DNA of 64,000 bases from positions 62,001 to 126,000 of the forward strand of contig JAEYZI010000095.1 of NCBI GenBank assembly GCA_023428065.1, read 5' to 3'. This DNA comes from Actinomycetes bacterium (GTDB lineage: Bacteria > Actinomycetota > Actinomycetes > Actinomycetales > Microbacteriaceae). The position numbers were made by a program, and so were the translations under genes. Each line of letters begins with the position of its first letter. Positions within the stretch are counted from its first letter, which is position 1. Shown in pieces: positions 40,088 to 48,484 of the stretch. The notes under the pieces were generated by a model that was not told the DNA's origin, did no database searches, and worked only from the letters and a program-made list of their open reading frames with translations.

Positions 40088-41095
40088 ATGACCAAGCCCC
40101 GCCTCTTCTCGGGCATGCAGCCCTCCGCCGATTCGCTCCACGCGGGCAACTACATCGGTGCGCTCCTGCAGTGGAAGCAGCTGCAGCGCGACTACGACGC
40201 CGTGTTCTGCGTCGTCGATCTGCACGCGATCACGGTGCCGCAGGACCCCGCCACGCTGCGCGAGAAGACCCGCCGCACGGCGGCCCAGTACATCGCCGCG
40301 GGCATCGACCCGTCGGCATCCACCCTCTACGTTCAGTCGCACGTGCCGGCGCACGCGCAGCTCGCGTGGGTGCTCAACACCATCACGGGCATGGGCGAGG
40401 CGAGCCGCATGACCCAGTTCAAGGACAAGACCGCGAAGCAGGGCGCGGATGCCGCATCCGTCGGCCTCTTCACGTATCCGATCCTGCAGGCGGCCGACAT
40501 CCTGCTCTACGACGCGGAGATCGTGCCCGTCGGCGAGGACCAGCGCCAGCACATCGAGCTCACGCGCGACCTCGCGCAGCGCTTCAACTCGCGCTTCGGC
40601 GACACCTTCGTCGTGCCCGAGGTGTCGATCCTGAAGGAGACGGCGAAGGTCTACGACCTGCAGAATCCGGCCGCGAAGATGTCGAAGTCGGGCGAGACCG
40701 AGAACGGCATCCTATGGCTGCTCGACGAGCCGAGCCGGCTCGTGAAGAAGATCAAGTCGGCGGTCACCGACAACGACGGCTCGATCCACTTCGACCCCGT
40801 CGGCAAGCCGGGCGTCTCGAACCTGCTGACGCTCCTCTCGGTGCTCGGGGGCACGTCGATCGAGACCCTCGAGCACGAGTTCGCGGGGCGCGGTTACGGC
40901 GACCTCAAGGGCGCCGTCGCGGATGCCGTGGTCGCCGAGTTCGGGCCGGTGCGCGAGCGCGCCCTCGAGCTGCTCGCCGACCCCGCCGAGCTCGACCGGG
41001 TGCTCTCGGCCAACGCCGATCGCGCGAACGCCATCGCCGAGGCGACGCTCGCGCGCGTGTACGACCGCATCGGCTTCCTGCCGCGTCGCTTCTGA
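40088..41095 (+). CDS. trpS: Tryptophan-tRNA ligase
   Basis: 335 residues, a compact class I synthetase charging tRNA-Trp. The HIGH-equivalent motif is PSADSLHAGNYIGALLQW and the KMSKS loop is AAKMSKSGETENG. TYPILQAADILLYDAEIVPV and GEDQRQHIELTRDLAQRFN are the tryptophan and dimer-interface segments. An AAGGA ribosome site lies 7 nt before the ATG. It follows xthA closely and precedes GNAT and HAD genes on the same strand, probably one transcription unit. Confidence 0.97.
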   Translation: MTKPRLFSGMQPSADSLHAGNYIGALLQWKQLQRDYDAVFCVVDLHAITVPQDPATLREKTRRTAAQYIAAGIDPSASTLYVQSHVPAHAQLAWVLNTITGMGEASRMTQFKDKTAKQGADAASVGLFTYPILQAADILLYDAEIVPVGEDQRQHIELTRDLAQRFNSRFGDTFVVPEVSILKETAKVYDLQNPAAKMSKSGETENGILWLLDEPSRLVKKIKSAVTDNDGSIHFDPVGKPGVSNLLTLLSVLGGTSIETLEHEFAGRGYGDLKGAVADAVVAEFGPVRERALELLADPAELDRVLSANADRANAIAEATLARVYDRIGFLPRRF

Positions 41096-41105
41096 GGAAC
41101 CGCGG

Positions 41106-41663
41106 ATGCTCCCCGTCGTGCTGCGCACCGAGCGCCTCGTGCTCTCCGCGCCGGTCGACGACGACATCGACGCGATCACCGAGCTCTGCCAGGACGAGCT
41201 CATGCGCGACGCCCTCGCGTCACTCCCCTGGCCGTACCTGCGTGGCCACGCGGAGTCGTTCGTGCGTGAGATCGTGGCGCCCGGCTGGGCGCGCGGCGAC
41301 GGGCTCGTGTGGGGCATCCGAGAGCGCGAGGACGGGCCGCTGCGCGGTTCGATCGGCTGGCGCGCCGAGCGCGGCGACATCGGGTTCTGGATGGGCGCGC
41401 CCTCGCGAGGGCGCGGATACATGACGGAGGCGGTGCGCGCCGTCTGCGCGTGGCTGTTCGCCGAGCTCGGGGTCGAGCGCATCGGGTGGGAGGCCGTGGC
41501 CGGCAACGTCGCGTCGGCGAAGGTCGCCCGTGCGGCGGGCTTCCGCTACGACGGGGAGGGCCCGATCGACATGCCGTTCCGCGACGGGTCGCATCCGCAC
41601 GGCTGGCACGGGCACATGCGCGCGACCGACGACGGTTCACGGCACGCGGGGTGGCCCATATGA
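41106..41663 (+). CDS. GNAT family N-acetyltransferase (RimJ/RimL type)
   Basis: 185 residues. It opens TERLVLSAPVDDDIDAI, typical for RimJ/RimL-like acetyltransferases of ribosomal proteins or small amines. The acetyl-CoA loop is FWMGAPSRGRGYMTEAV (R-G-x-G-Y form), followed by ERIGWEAVAGNVASAKVARA. The target is unknown. Start ATG 41106 with GAGGAA 7 nt upstream. The stop overlaps the HAD gene start by 4 nt (ATGA), indicating coupled translation. Confidence 0.85.
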   Translation: MLPVVLRTERLVLSAPVDDDIDAITELCQDELMRDALASLPWPYLRGHAESFVREIVAPGWARGDGLVWGIREREDGPLRGSIGWRAERGDIGFWMGAPSRGRGYMTEAVRAVCAWLFAELGVERIGWEAVAGNVASAKVARAAGFRYDGEGPIDMPFRDGSHPHGWHGHMRATDDGSRHAGWPI

Positions 41664-42388
41664 GCCCCCGCGTCATCCGCGCGGTGCTGTTCGATCTCGA
41701 CGACACGCTCTTCGCGCACCGGGAGTCGGCAGAGCGGGGCATCCACTCCTACCGCACCGCGCTCGGCGATCCGCTCGCCTCCGCGGAACCGGCGGCGGAG
41801 TTCGCGCGCTGGAACGCGCTCGAGGAGGAGCACTACCACCGCTACCTCGCGGGCGAGGTCGACATGCGCGAGCAGCGGCGGGCCCGCGCGCGCGGCTTCG
41901 TCGCGCCCTACGGCATCGAGCTCGACGACGAGGCCGCAGAAGCCTGGTTCGAGACCTACCTCACGCACTACGTCAAGAGCTGGCGCCTGCACGACGACGT
42001 CGCCGACTGCATCGCGGCGATCGCGCCGCGCGTGCTCGGCATCATCACGAACGGCGACCTCGCGTTCCAGAGCGCGAAGATCCTCGGCACCGGGCTCGAG
42101 CGGCTCATCCCGATCGAGAACGTCGTGGCGAGCGCCGAGGTGGGGGTGGCGAAGCCGGATGCGCGCATCTTCGAGTTCGCGGCGACGCACCTCGGCGTCG
42201 CGCCCGAGGAGGCGTGCTACGTGGGCGACCGCCTGCGCACCGACGCGATCGGCGCGGCGCGGGCCGGGTTCCTCGGGGTGCTCATCGACCGCCGCGGCGT
42301 CGCGACCCCGGAGCAGCTCGCCGAGGCCGAGGCGGAGGGCGTGCCCGTCATCCGCACCCTCGCGGAGCTCCCGCCGCTGCTCGGCTGA
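41660..42388 (+). CDS. HAD-family hydrolase
   Basis: 242 residues. HAD motif I is AVLFDLDDTLFAHRE with the nucleophile aspartate, motif II is LGIITNGDLAF, motif III lysine lies in GVAKPDARIFEF, and motif IV is CYVGDRLRTDAIGA. A helical cap of about 90 residues after motif I makes it a C1-cap phosphatase of the YjjG type, which often acts on nucleoside monophosphates or small phosphoesters. Substrate is not evident. Translation is coupled to the GNAT gene. Confidence 0.9.
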   Translation: MSPRVIRAVLFDLDDTLFAHRESAERGIHSYRTALGDPLASAEPAAEFARWNALEEEHYHRYLAGEVDMREQRRARARGFVAPYGIELDDEAAEAWFETYLTHYVKSWRLHDDVADCIAAIAPRVLGIITNGDLAFQSAKILGTGLERLIPIENVVASAEVGVAKPDARIFEFAATHLGVAPEEACYVGDRLRTDAIGAARAGFLGVLIDRRGVATPEQLAEAEAEGVPVIRTLAELPPLLG

Positions 42389-42456
42389 CGCCCCTCCGAG
42401 ATGGGTATTGCGCGGGCCGCGTACGAGGAGCATTCTCGCCGCCACAGGAGGTGGTC

Positions 42457-43343
42457 ATGGCGAGTGCACCCTCGGGCTGGTATCCGGATCCTGACGATGC
42501 CGAGCGCCTGCGCTGGTGGGACGGCGCGACGTGGCAGGAGCAGCGCCGCCCACGACCGAACCCCCGCCGCTCGGCATGGGTGTGGGCCGCCTCGACGGGA
42601 GGCGGCTTCCTCATCGCCTGCTTCGTCGTCGGCTTCGGCAGAGCCATGGTGCTCCTCGGGCTGTTCGCCGTGGTCGCCGCGCTCGTCGCCCTCTCGGGGA
42701 AGACCTTCGCGTGGCTGCGCGCGGGGATCTGGAAGGCCTTCACTCTCGGAGCGGGCGCCATCCTGTTGCTCGGCGGCGGCGCGGCGACGGCGGCGACCGA
42801 TGCGGGGGCGCGCACCGCGGCGCGGCTCACCGGCGCGCCGATCGCCACCGCCGAGGCGCGCGCCTCGTCCACGCCGACCCCCTCCCCTGCACCGAACGTG
42901 ACGGTGGAGGAACTCACCGTCACCGAGCCCGTACCCTTCGCGCGCACACAGCAGGACGACCCCGGGCGCGACATCGGCACCTCCGCGGTCATCGTCGCCG
43001 GGGCGGACGGCGTCCGCACGATCGTGTACGCCGTGACATACCGCGACGGGGTGGAGGCCGGCCGACGGGTGGTCTCGAACACCATCACGACGTCCCCCGT
43101 AGACGAGGTGACCGCCGTGGGACGCGCCAGCCCGCACCGGCACCCCCTCCCCCGCCTGCACCGGTCGCCGGAGGCGGATGCCACCCGAGCTACGCCGACG
43201 TGTGCGTGCCGTTCGCGAGTGACGTGGACTGCGCGGGCGGCAGCGGGAACGGTCCCGCGTACGTCAGCGGTCCTCTGCGGGTGGTCGGCCCGGACGTCTA
43301 CGACCTCGATCGCGACGGAGACGGGATCGCCTGCGATCGGTGA
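42457..43343 (+). pseudogene. DUF2510-G5-excalibur surface protein, interrupted by a frameshift
   Basis: Starts ATG 42457 with AGGAGG 5 nt upstream. First frame: DUF2510 (SGWYPDPDDAERLRWWDG), two hydrophobic stretches, then a G5 domain (TVEELTVTEPVPFARTQQDD to DEVTAVG). The reading then leaves frame near 43119-43121 (GGG). The next frame back carries QPAPAPPPPPAPVAGGGCHP and an excalibur-type calcium motif (DVYDLDRDGDGIACD). One extra G in that run would restore DEVTAVGT and join the two parts. Unrepaired, the first frame runs on to 43548 into the riboswitch. A real mutation or a sequencing error in a G run are both possible. Confidence 0.7.
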
Positions 43344-43415
43344 GATCGCACCGACGAGTTGTGAGGCGACCGGGAGGTGCCGCGTCACGGGAATACTCGC
43401 GGCGGGCCCGCGTTG

Positions 43416-43421
43416 TAGACT
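43416..43421 (+). promoter_or_regulatory. -10 hexamer TAGACT, riboflavin operon
   Basis: TAGACT sits just upstream of the FMN riboswitch. Transcription would begin near 43428, close to the first paired bases of the aptamer. Confidence 0.55.
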
Positions 43422-43430
43422 CCGAACGAA

Positions 43431-43558
43431 GCATGTGCTCCGGGGGCGGTGGAATTCCGCACCGGCGGTGATAGTCCGCGAACCCCGTTCCGCAAGGAAC
43501 GGGGCCGATCCGGTGGAACTCCGGAACCGACGGTCAGAGTCCGGATGAGAGGAAGCAC
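43431..43558 (+). promoter_or_regulatory. FMN riboswitch (RFN element)
   Basis: The aptamer closes with GTGCT (43435-43439) pairing AGCAC (43554-43558). The conserved blocks are in order: GGTGGAATTCCGCACCGGCG, a variable hairpin CCCCGTTCC/GGAACGGGG, GCCGATCCGGTGGAACTCCG, ACCGACGGTCAGAGTCCGGA and TGAGAGGAAGC. It binds FMN and reduces expression of the ribDEBAH operon when FMN is plentiful. The block order and loop sequences match the RFN consensus closely. Confidence 0.95.
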
Positions 43559-43609
43559 GCGCCCAGGCATCCGTCTGCCGACGGAGGCCGGCGTCGCCAA
43601 CTCTCGTCG

Positions 43610-43641
43610 CGCATCCCCGGACCGGAACCGGAAGGGATGCG
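43610..43641 (+). promoter_or_regulatory. Ribosome-site sequestering stem before ribD
   Basis: CGCATCCC (43610-43617) pairs with GGGATGCG (43634-43641), which contains most of the ribosome-binding site GAAGGGAT and abuts the ribD ATG at 43642. No T-run terminator lies between aptamer and ribD, so control is probably at translation initiation. Confidence 0.6.
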
Positions 43642-44658
43642 ATGGCCGACACCGTCTTCGACGCCGCCATGCGCCGCGCCCTCGACCTCGCCGCGCGCGG
43701 ACCGGTGACCGGCGGCAACCCCCAGGTCGGCTGCGTGCTGCTCGACGCGTCCGGCGCCATCGTCGCCGAGGGATGGCACCGCGGAGCCGGCACGCCGCAC
43801 GCCGAGATCGACGCCCTCTCGCGCGTCGCCGACGCGCGAGGTCTCACGGCCGTCGTGACGCTCGAACCCTGCAACCACACCGGCCGCACGGGCCCCTGCA
43901 GCGAGGCGCTCCTCGCCGCGGGCGTCGCGCGCGTCGTCTACGCCGTCTCGGATCCCGGCCGCGAGTCGTCGGGCGGGGCGGAGCGCCTGCGCGAGGCGGG
44001 GGTCGACGTCGTGCCGGGCGTGCTCGCCGACGAGGTCGCCGACTTCCTGCACGTGTGGCTGACCGCGGTCGCGCGCCACCGGCCCTGGGTCACCGTCAAG
44101 TGGGCCTCGACGCTCGACGGCCGCACCGCCGCCTCCGATGGCACGAGCCGCTGGATCACGGGCACCGCAGCGCGCCAGCGCGTGCACGAGCAGCGCGCGG
44201 CCTCCGACGCGATCCTCGTCGGCACCGGCACGGTGCTCGCCGACGACCCCGCACTCACCGCGCGCGGCGACGCGGGCGAGCTGCTCGCCCACCAGCCCGT
44301 CCCGGTCGTCGTGGGCGAGCGGACCGTGCCCGCCGACGCGGCCCTGCGCGACCACCCCGCGGGCCTGCTCGCGACGGGCACGCGCGACCTCGAGCGCATC
44401 CTCGCCGAGCTCGACGATCGTGACATCCGCCGCGTGTACGTTGAGGGTGGACCGACGCTCGCCTCCGCGGTCATCGCCGCCGGGCTCGCGGACGAATACG
44501 CCGTCTACCTCGCACCCGCCCTGCTGGGCGGCGACCGGCTCGCCATCGGCGACCTCGGCATCCGCACGATCTCCGAGGCCCGCCGCCTCACCATCACGAG
44601 CGTCGAGCAGCTCGGCGAGGATCTGCTCGTGATGGCACGACCCGAGAGAAGGAACTGA
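43642..44658 (+). CDS. ribD: Bifunctional diaminohydroxyphosphoribosylaminopyrimidine deaminase/reductase
   Basis: 338 residues, steps two and three of riboflavin synthesis. N-terminal zinc deaminase domain: GNPQVGCVLLDASG, the H-A-E motif in GTPHAEIDAL and VTLEPCNHTGRTGPCSEALL with both cysteine ligands. C-terminal reductase domain: VTVKWASTLDGRTAASDGTS, AILVGTGTVLADDPALTARG and VEGGPTLASAVI. The start at 43642 is set by the ribosome site in the riboswitch expression platform. ribE starts 2 nt after its stop. First gene of the operon. Confidence 0.96.
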   Translation: MADTVFDAAMRRALDLAARGPVTGGNPQVGCVLLDASGAIVAEGWHRGAGTPHAEIDALSRVADARGLTAVVTLEPCNHTGRTGPCSEALLAAGVARVVYAVSDPGRESSGGAERLREAGVDVVPGVLADEVADFLHVWLTAVARHRPWVTVKWASTLDGRTAASDGTSRWITGTAARQRVHEQRAASDAILVGTGTVLADDPALTARGDAGELLAHQPVPVVVGERTVPADAALRDHPAGLLATGTRDLERILAELDDRDIRRVYVEGGPTLASAVIAAGLADEYAVYLAPALLGGDRLAIGDLGIRTISEARRLTITSVEQLGEDLLVMARPERRN

Positions 44659-44660
44659 TC

Positions 44661-45311
44661 ATGTTCACCGGCATCATCGAGGAGCGCGGCACCGTGCTCG
44701 CCTGGGAACCGGTCGGCGACGCCGCCCGCATCACCGTGCGCGCACCGCTCGCCGTCTCGGACGCATCCCACGGCGACTCCGTCTCCGTGTCGGGCGTGTG
44801 CCTCACCGTGGTCGACATGGGCGAGGACTGGTTCACGGCCGACGTCATGGGCGTCTCGATCGACGTCACGACGATCGGCGACCGCCGCCCCGGCGACCTC
44901 GTCAACATCGAGCGCGCCGCAGCCGTCGGCGACCGGCTCGGCGGGCACATCGTGCAGGGGCACGTCGACGGCACGGCGACCGTGCTCTCGGTGGAGGACG
45001 GATCGGGCTGGCGCGTCGTGCGCTTCGCGCTGCCCGCGGAGCTCGCCGCGCTCGTCGCGCGCAAGGGCTCGATCGCGATCGACGGCACCTCGCTCACCGT
45101 GAGCGCCGTCGCGGACGCGAGTGAGCCCCAGCAGTGGTTCGAGGTGTCGCTCATCCCCGAGACGCTCGCGGCCACGACCCTCGGCGCCCTCGAGCCGGGG
45201 CACCGGGTGAACCTCGAGACCGACATCCTCGCGCGCCACGTCGAGCGCATGCTCGCGATCGGCGACGCGATCCGGGGCACGGCCCCGCAGCAGACGGGAG
45301 TTGCACGATGA
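44661..45311 (+). CDS. ribE: Riboflavin synthase alpha chain
   Basis: 216 residues. It dismutates two 6,7-dimethyl-8-ribityllumazine molecules to riboflavin. It opens MFTGIIEERGTVLAWE. Two lumazine-binding repeats are visible (about 1-95 and 97-195), each with an ADVM/VSLIPETL-type end; GGHIVQGHVDGTATVLSVED marks the second. The stop overlaps the ribBA start by 4 nt (ATGA). It forms a trimer and works with the lumazine synthase encoded two genes on. Confidence 0.95.
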   Translation: MFTGIIEERGTVLAWEPVGDAARITVRAPLAVSDASHGDSVSVSGVCLTVVDMGEDWFTADVMGVSIDVTTIGDRRPGDLVNIERAAAVGDRLGGHIVQGHVDGTATVLSVEDGSGWRVVRFALPAELAALVARKGSIAIDGTSLTVSAVADASEPQQWFEVSLIPETLAATTLGALEPGHRVNLETDILARHVERMLAIGDAIRGTAPQQTGVAR

Positions 45312-46585
45312 GCCTCAGCGACATCCCCGCGGCGCTTCAGGCGCTGCGGGAGGGGCGGCCCGTGATCGTGGCCGACGACGAGGGCCGCGAGAACGAGGGC
45401 GACCTCGTGCTCGCCGCCGAGACGGCGAGCCAGGAGTGGATCGCGTGGGCGGTCAAGCACTCCTCGGGCTTCATCTGCGCCCCCATGACGAACGAGATCG
45501 CCGACCGGCTCGAACTGCCGCCGATGGTCGCGCACAACGAGGATCCGCGCGGGACCGCGTACACGGTGTCCGTCGATGCGGCCAACCGCCTCTCGACCGG
45601 TATCTCGGCCTCGGATCGCGCGCACACCCTGCGCGTGCTCGCCGACCCCGCGTCGAGTCCGGCGAGCCTCCACCGTCCCGGGCACATCATGCCGCTGCGC
45701 GCCGTCGACGGCGGCGTGCGCGAACGCGACGGGCATACCGAGGCGGCGGTCGACCTCATGAAGCTCGCCGGGCTGACCCCCGTCGCGGCGATCGCCGAGA
45801 TCGTCGACGAGGACGGCGAGATGATGCGCCTGCCGAACCTCATCCGGCTCGGGGAGCGCGAGAACGTGCCCGTCATCACGATCGAGGCGCTCATCCGCTT
45901 CATGGAGGAGCGCCGCTGCGAACGCGATCCGAAGGCCGAGGTCACGGTGCCCGAGTGGCGACGCGTGAACTTCGAGGTCGAGACGAACGTGCCCACCTCG
46001 CACGGCACGTTCCGGGTGCGCGCCTACCGCGACCGCTCGACGGGCGCCGACCACGTCGCCTGGATCGCGGGCGAGCCCCGCGACGGGACGCTCGTGCGCG
46101 TGCACTCCGAGTGCCTCACGGGCGAGGCGTTCGGCTCGCTGAAGTGCGAGTGCGGGCCGCAGCTGCAGTCCGCGCTCGACACGATCCAGGAAGAGGGCGG
46201 CATCGTCGTCTACCTGCGCGGGCAGGAGGGGCGCGGCATCGGGCTCGTCAACAAGCTGCGCGCCTACCGGCTGCAGGAGGAGGGATTCGACACCCTCGAC
46301 GCGAACCTCGCCCTCGGGCTCCCCGTCGACGCGCGCGACTACGGCGCGGCGGTCGGCATCCTCAAGGACCTCGGCGTGCAGCGCGTGCGCCTGCTCAGCA
46401 ACAACCCCGAGAAGGCCCGGCAGCTCGCCGAGCGCGGGGTGGAGGTCGAGGCGCTCGTGCCGCTCGTCGTGGGAGTGGGCGAGTTCAACGAGCGCTACCT
46501 CGACGCCAAGCGCGACCGGATGGGGCACACGCTCCCGAGCCACCAGGAGCTGGTGGCCGACCTGACGAAGGGACTCAGCGAATGA
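45308..46585 (+). CDS. ribBA: Bifunctional 3,4-dihydroxy-2-butanone-4-phosphate synthase/GTP cyclohydrolase II
   Basis: 425 residues, both entry reactions of riboflavin synthesis in one chain. DHBP synthase half: VADDEGRENEGDLVLAAE, the STGISASDRAHTLR loop and LHRPGHIMPLRAVDGG. Cyclohydrolase II half: zinc cysteines in SECLTGEAFGSLKCECGPQL, then YLRGQEGRGIGLVNKLRAY and VRLLSNNPEKARQLAERGV. Key residues of both halves look intact. It overlaps ribE upstream and ribH downstream by 4 nt each. Confidence 0.96.
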   Translation: MSLSDIPAALQALREGRPVIVADDEGRENEGDLVLAAETASQEWIAWAVKHSSGFICAPMTNEIADRLELPPMVAHNEDPRGTAYTVSVDAANRLSTGISASDRAHTLRVLADPASSPASLHRPGHIMPLRAVDGGVRERDGHTEAAVDLMKLAGLTPVAAIAEIVDEDGEMMRLPNLIRLGERENVPVITIEALIRFMEERRCERDPKAEVTVPEWRRVNFEVETNVPTSHGTFRVRAYRDRSTGADHVAWIAGEPRDGTLVRVHSECLTGEAFGSLKCECGPQLQSALDTIQEEGGIVVYLRGQEGRGIGLVNKLRAYRLQEEGFDTLDANLALGLPVDARDYGAAVGILKDLGVQRVRLLSNNPEKARQLAERGVEVEALVPLVVGVGEFNERYLDAKRDRMGHTLPSHQELVADLTKGLSE

Positions 46586-47058
46586 GCGGCGAGGGCCGAC
46601 CCACCCTGCTCGACATCGACGGCACGGGCCTCCGCATCGCTGTGGTCGCGGGCACCTGGCACGAGCGCATCACCGAGGGACTGCTGACGGGCGCGCTGCG
46701 CACGCTCGAGGCCTCGGGCGCCGAGATCGAGGTCTTCCGCGTGCCCGGGAGCTTCGAGCTGCCGGTCGTCGCGAAGGCGGCGCTCGACGCGGGCGCGGAC
46801 GGCGTCGTGGCGCTCGGGGTCATCATCCGGGGAGGCACGCCGCACTTCGAGTTCGTGTCGAACGCGGCCACCGACGGCCTCACCCGGGTCGCGATCGACA
46901 CGGGCAAGCCCGTGGGCTTCGGCGTGCTGACCCTCGACGACGAGCAGCAGGGCATCGACCGCGCGGGCTTCGCGGGGTCGAAGGAGGACAAGGGCCGGGA
47001 GGCGGCCGAGGCCGTGCTCGCGACGGCCCGCGTGCTCGCGCGCGTGCACCGCGGCTGA
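46582..47058 (+). CDS. ribH: 6,7-dimethyl-8-ribityllumazine synthase
   Basis: 158 residues, normal size. It condenses the pyrimidine from RibD with dihydroxybutanone phosphate from RibBA. Segments: LRIAVVAGTWHERITEGLL, FRVPGSFELPVVAKAALDAG, ALGVIIRGGTPHFEFVSNAA with the catalytic histidine, and GFGVLTLDDEQQGIDRAG. Enzymes of this family form pentamers or 60-mers. Last gene of the FMN-riboswitch operon. No clear terminator hairpin follows before the next start at 47116. Confidence 0.96.
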   Translation: MSGEGRPTLLDIDGTGLRIAVVAGTWHERITEGLLTGALRTLEASGAEIEVFRVPGSFELPVVAKAALDAGADGVVALGVIIRGGTPHFEFVSNAATDGLTRVAIDTGKPVGFGVLTLDDEQQGIDRAGFAGSKEDKGREAAEAVLATARVLARVHRG

Positions 47059-47115
47059 TCCGGGAGATCCCCGAGAGGGGAGACCGATCGGTGCCCGAGT
47101 GGAACACTTGAGCGC

Positions 47116-48483
47116 ATGAGCAGCGCGCCGGCCACCGCATCCGCACCCGTCAACCCGCGTTCGCGCGTCGTCGTCGCGAGCCTCATCGGCACGACGATCG
47201 AGTTCTACGACTTCTACGTCTACGCGACGGCGGCCGTGCTCGTCTTCCCGGCGCTGTTCTTCCCGGCGGGCGACGAGACGGCCGCGTTGCTCGCCTCGTT
47301 CGCCGTGTTCGGGGCCGCGATGGTCGCCCGTCCGCTCGGCGCGATCTTCTTCGGCCACCTCGGCGACCGCCGCGGCCGCAAGGTGACGCTCGTGGGCGCG
47401 CTCCTCACGATGGGCATCGCGACGTTCCTCATCGGCGTGCTGCCGACCTACGCCCTCGTGGGATGGTTGGCGCCCCTGCTGCTCGTCGTGCTGCGCCTCG
47501 CCCAGGGCTTCGCGCTCGGCGGCGAGTGGTCGGGCGCCGCGCTCGTCGCGACCGAGAACGCACCCGCCGGCAAGCGCGCGTGGTACGGGACGTTCCCCCA
47601 GCTCGGGGCGCCCATCGGCTTCATCATCGCCAACGGGCTCTTCCTCGTGATCGCCGCGATCCTGCCGTCGGGCGACCCGTCGCTGCCGTCGCAGGAGTTC
47701 CTCGACTGGGGGTGGCGCATCCCGTTCCTGTTCTCGGCCGTGATGGTCGCGGTGGGCCTGTGGGTGCGGCTGCGGCTCGTCGAATCGGCGGCGTTCTCGA
47801 AGGCCGCGTCGGCGGGCCGGCTCGCGCGCGTGCCGCTCGCCGCGGTGTTCCGCACCCACTGGCGTCAGCTCATCCTGGGCACCTTCTACATGCTCGCGAC
47901 CTACGTGCTCTTCTACCTCATGACGACGTTCTCGCTCAGCTACGGTCGCGCGGCGACGGATGCGGCCGTGCCGGGGCTCGGCTACGACTACACGACCTTC
48001 GTGCTGCTCATGATCTTCGGCGTCGTGTTCTTCGGGATCTTCACCCTCGTGTCGGGGCCGCTCGCCGACCGCTTCGGCCGGCGACCCACCCTCATCGTCA
48101 TCACGGCCGCGATCGTCGTCTTCGGTCTCGTGTGGGTGCCGCTGCTGTCGATCGGCACGCTCGGCGTCGTGCTGTGGCTCGTGCTCGGCTTCACGCTCAT
48201 GGGTTTCACGTTCGGCCCCATGGGCGCCCTGCTCCCCGAGCTCTTCCCGACGGCGCTGCGCTACACGGGCTCGGGGGTCTCCTACAACGTGTCGTCGATC
48301 CTCGGCGCCGCCGTCGCCCCGTTCATCGCGGTGTGGCTGTGGGCGCTCGGCGAGGGCAGCCCCGTGTGGGTCGGCGTGTACCTGTCCGCGATGGCGATGC
48401 TCACGCTCATCGCGCTCCTGCTGGGCCGCGAGACGAAGGACGTCGAGCTCGACGACGTCGAGCTCCCCGAGGCGCTGCCCTGA
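47116..48483 (+). CDS. MFS transporter, metabolite:H+ symporter (MHS) type
   Basis: 455 residues with 12 predicted helices. The N-terminus VASLIGTTIEFYDFYVYATA is the MHS (ShiA/ProP/KgtP-like) signature. The helix 2-3 loop GHLGDRRGRKVTL and the mid-protein GPLADRFGRRPTLIV are MFS motif A copies. LRLAQGFALGGEWSGAALVA is the family helix 4. It probably imports an organic acid, osmolyte or similar solute with protons. The substrate is not recognisable. It follows ribH by 57 bp with a different job, so it may be a separate unit. It converges on the reductase gene with stops one base apart. Confidence 0.88.
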   Translation: MSSAPATASAPVNPRSRVVVASLIGTTIEFYDFYVYATAAVLVFPALFFPAGDETAALLASFAVFGAAMVARPLGAIFFGHLGDRRGRKVTLVGALLTMGIATFLIGVLPTYALVGWLAPLLLVVLRLAQGFALGGEWSGAALVATENAPAGKRAWYGTFPQLGAPIGFIIANGLFLVIAAILPSGDPSLPSQEFLDWGWRIPFLFSAVMVAVGLWVRLRLVESAAFSKAASAGRLARVPLAAVFRTHWRQLILGTFYMLATYVLFYLMTTFSLSYGRAATDAAVPGLGYDYTTFVLLMIFGVVFFGIFTLVSGPLADRFGRRPTLIVITAAIVVFGLVWVPLLSIGTLGVVLWLVLGFTLMGFTFGPMGALLPELFPTALRYTGSGVSYNVSSILGAAVAPFIAVWLWALGEGSPVWVGVYLSAMAMLTLIALLLGRETKDVELDDVELPEALP

Positions 48484-48484
48484 G

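Noticed and set aside
37271..40552. 1093-codon open frame on the minus strand over sdhB, YihY and xthA/trpS
   Set aside because: Same artefact: antisense to strongly conserved enzymes, biased composition, no recognisable domain.
43110..43130. Programmed -1 ribosomal frameshifting in the G5-excalibur gene
   Set aside because: No slippery heptamer (X XXY YYZ) is present around 43119, and no clear downstream pseudoknot. A one-base loss in a G run is simpler.
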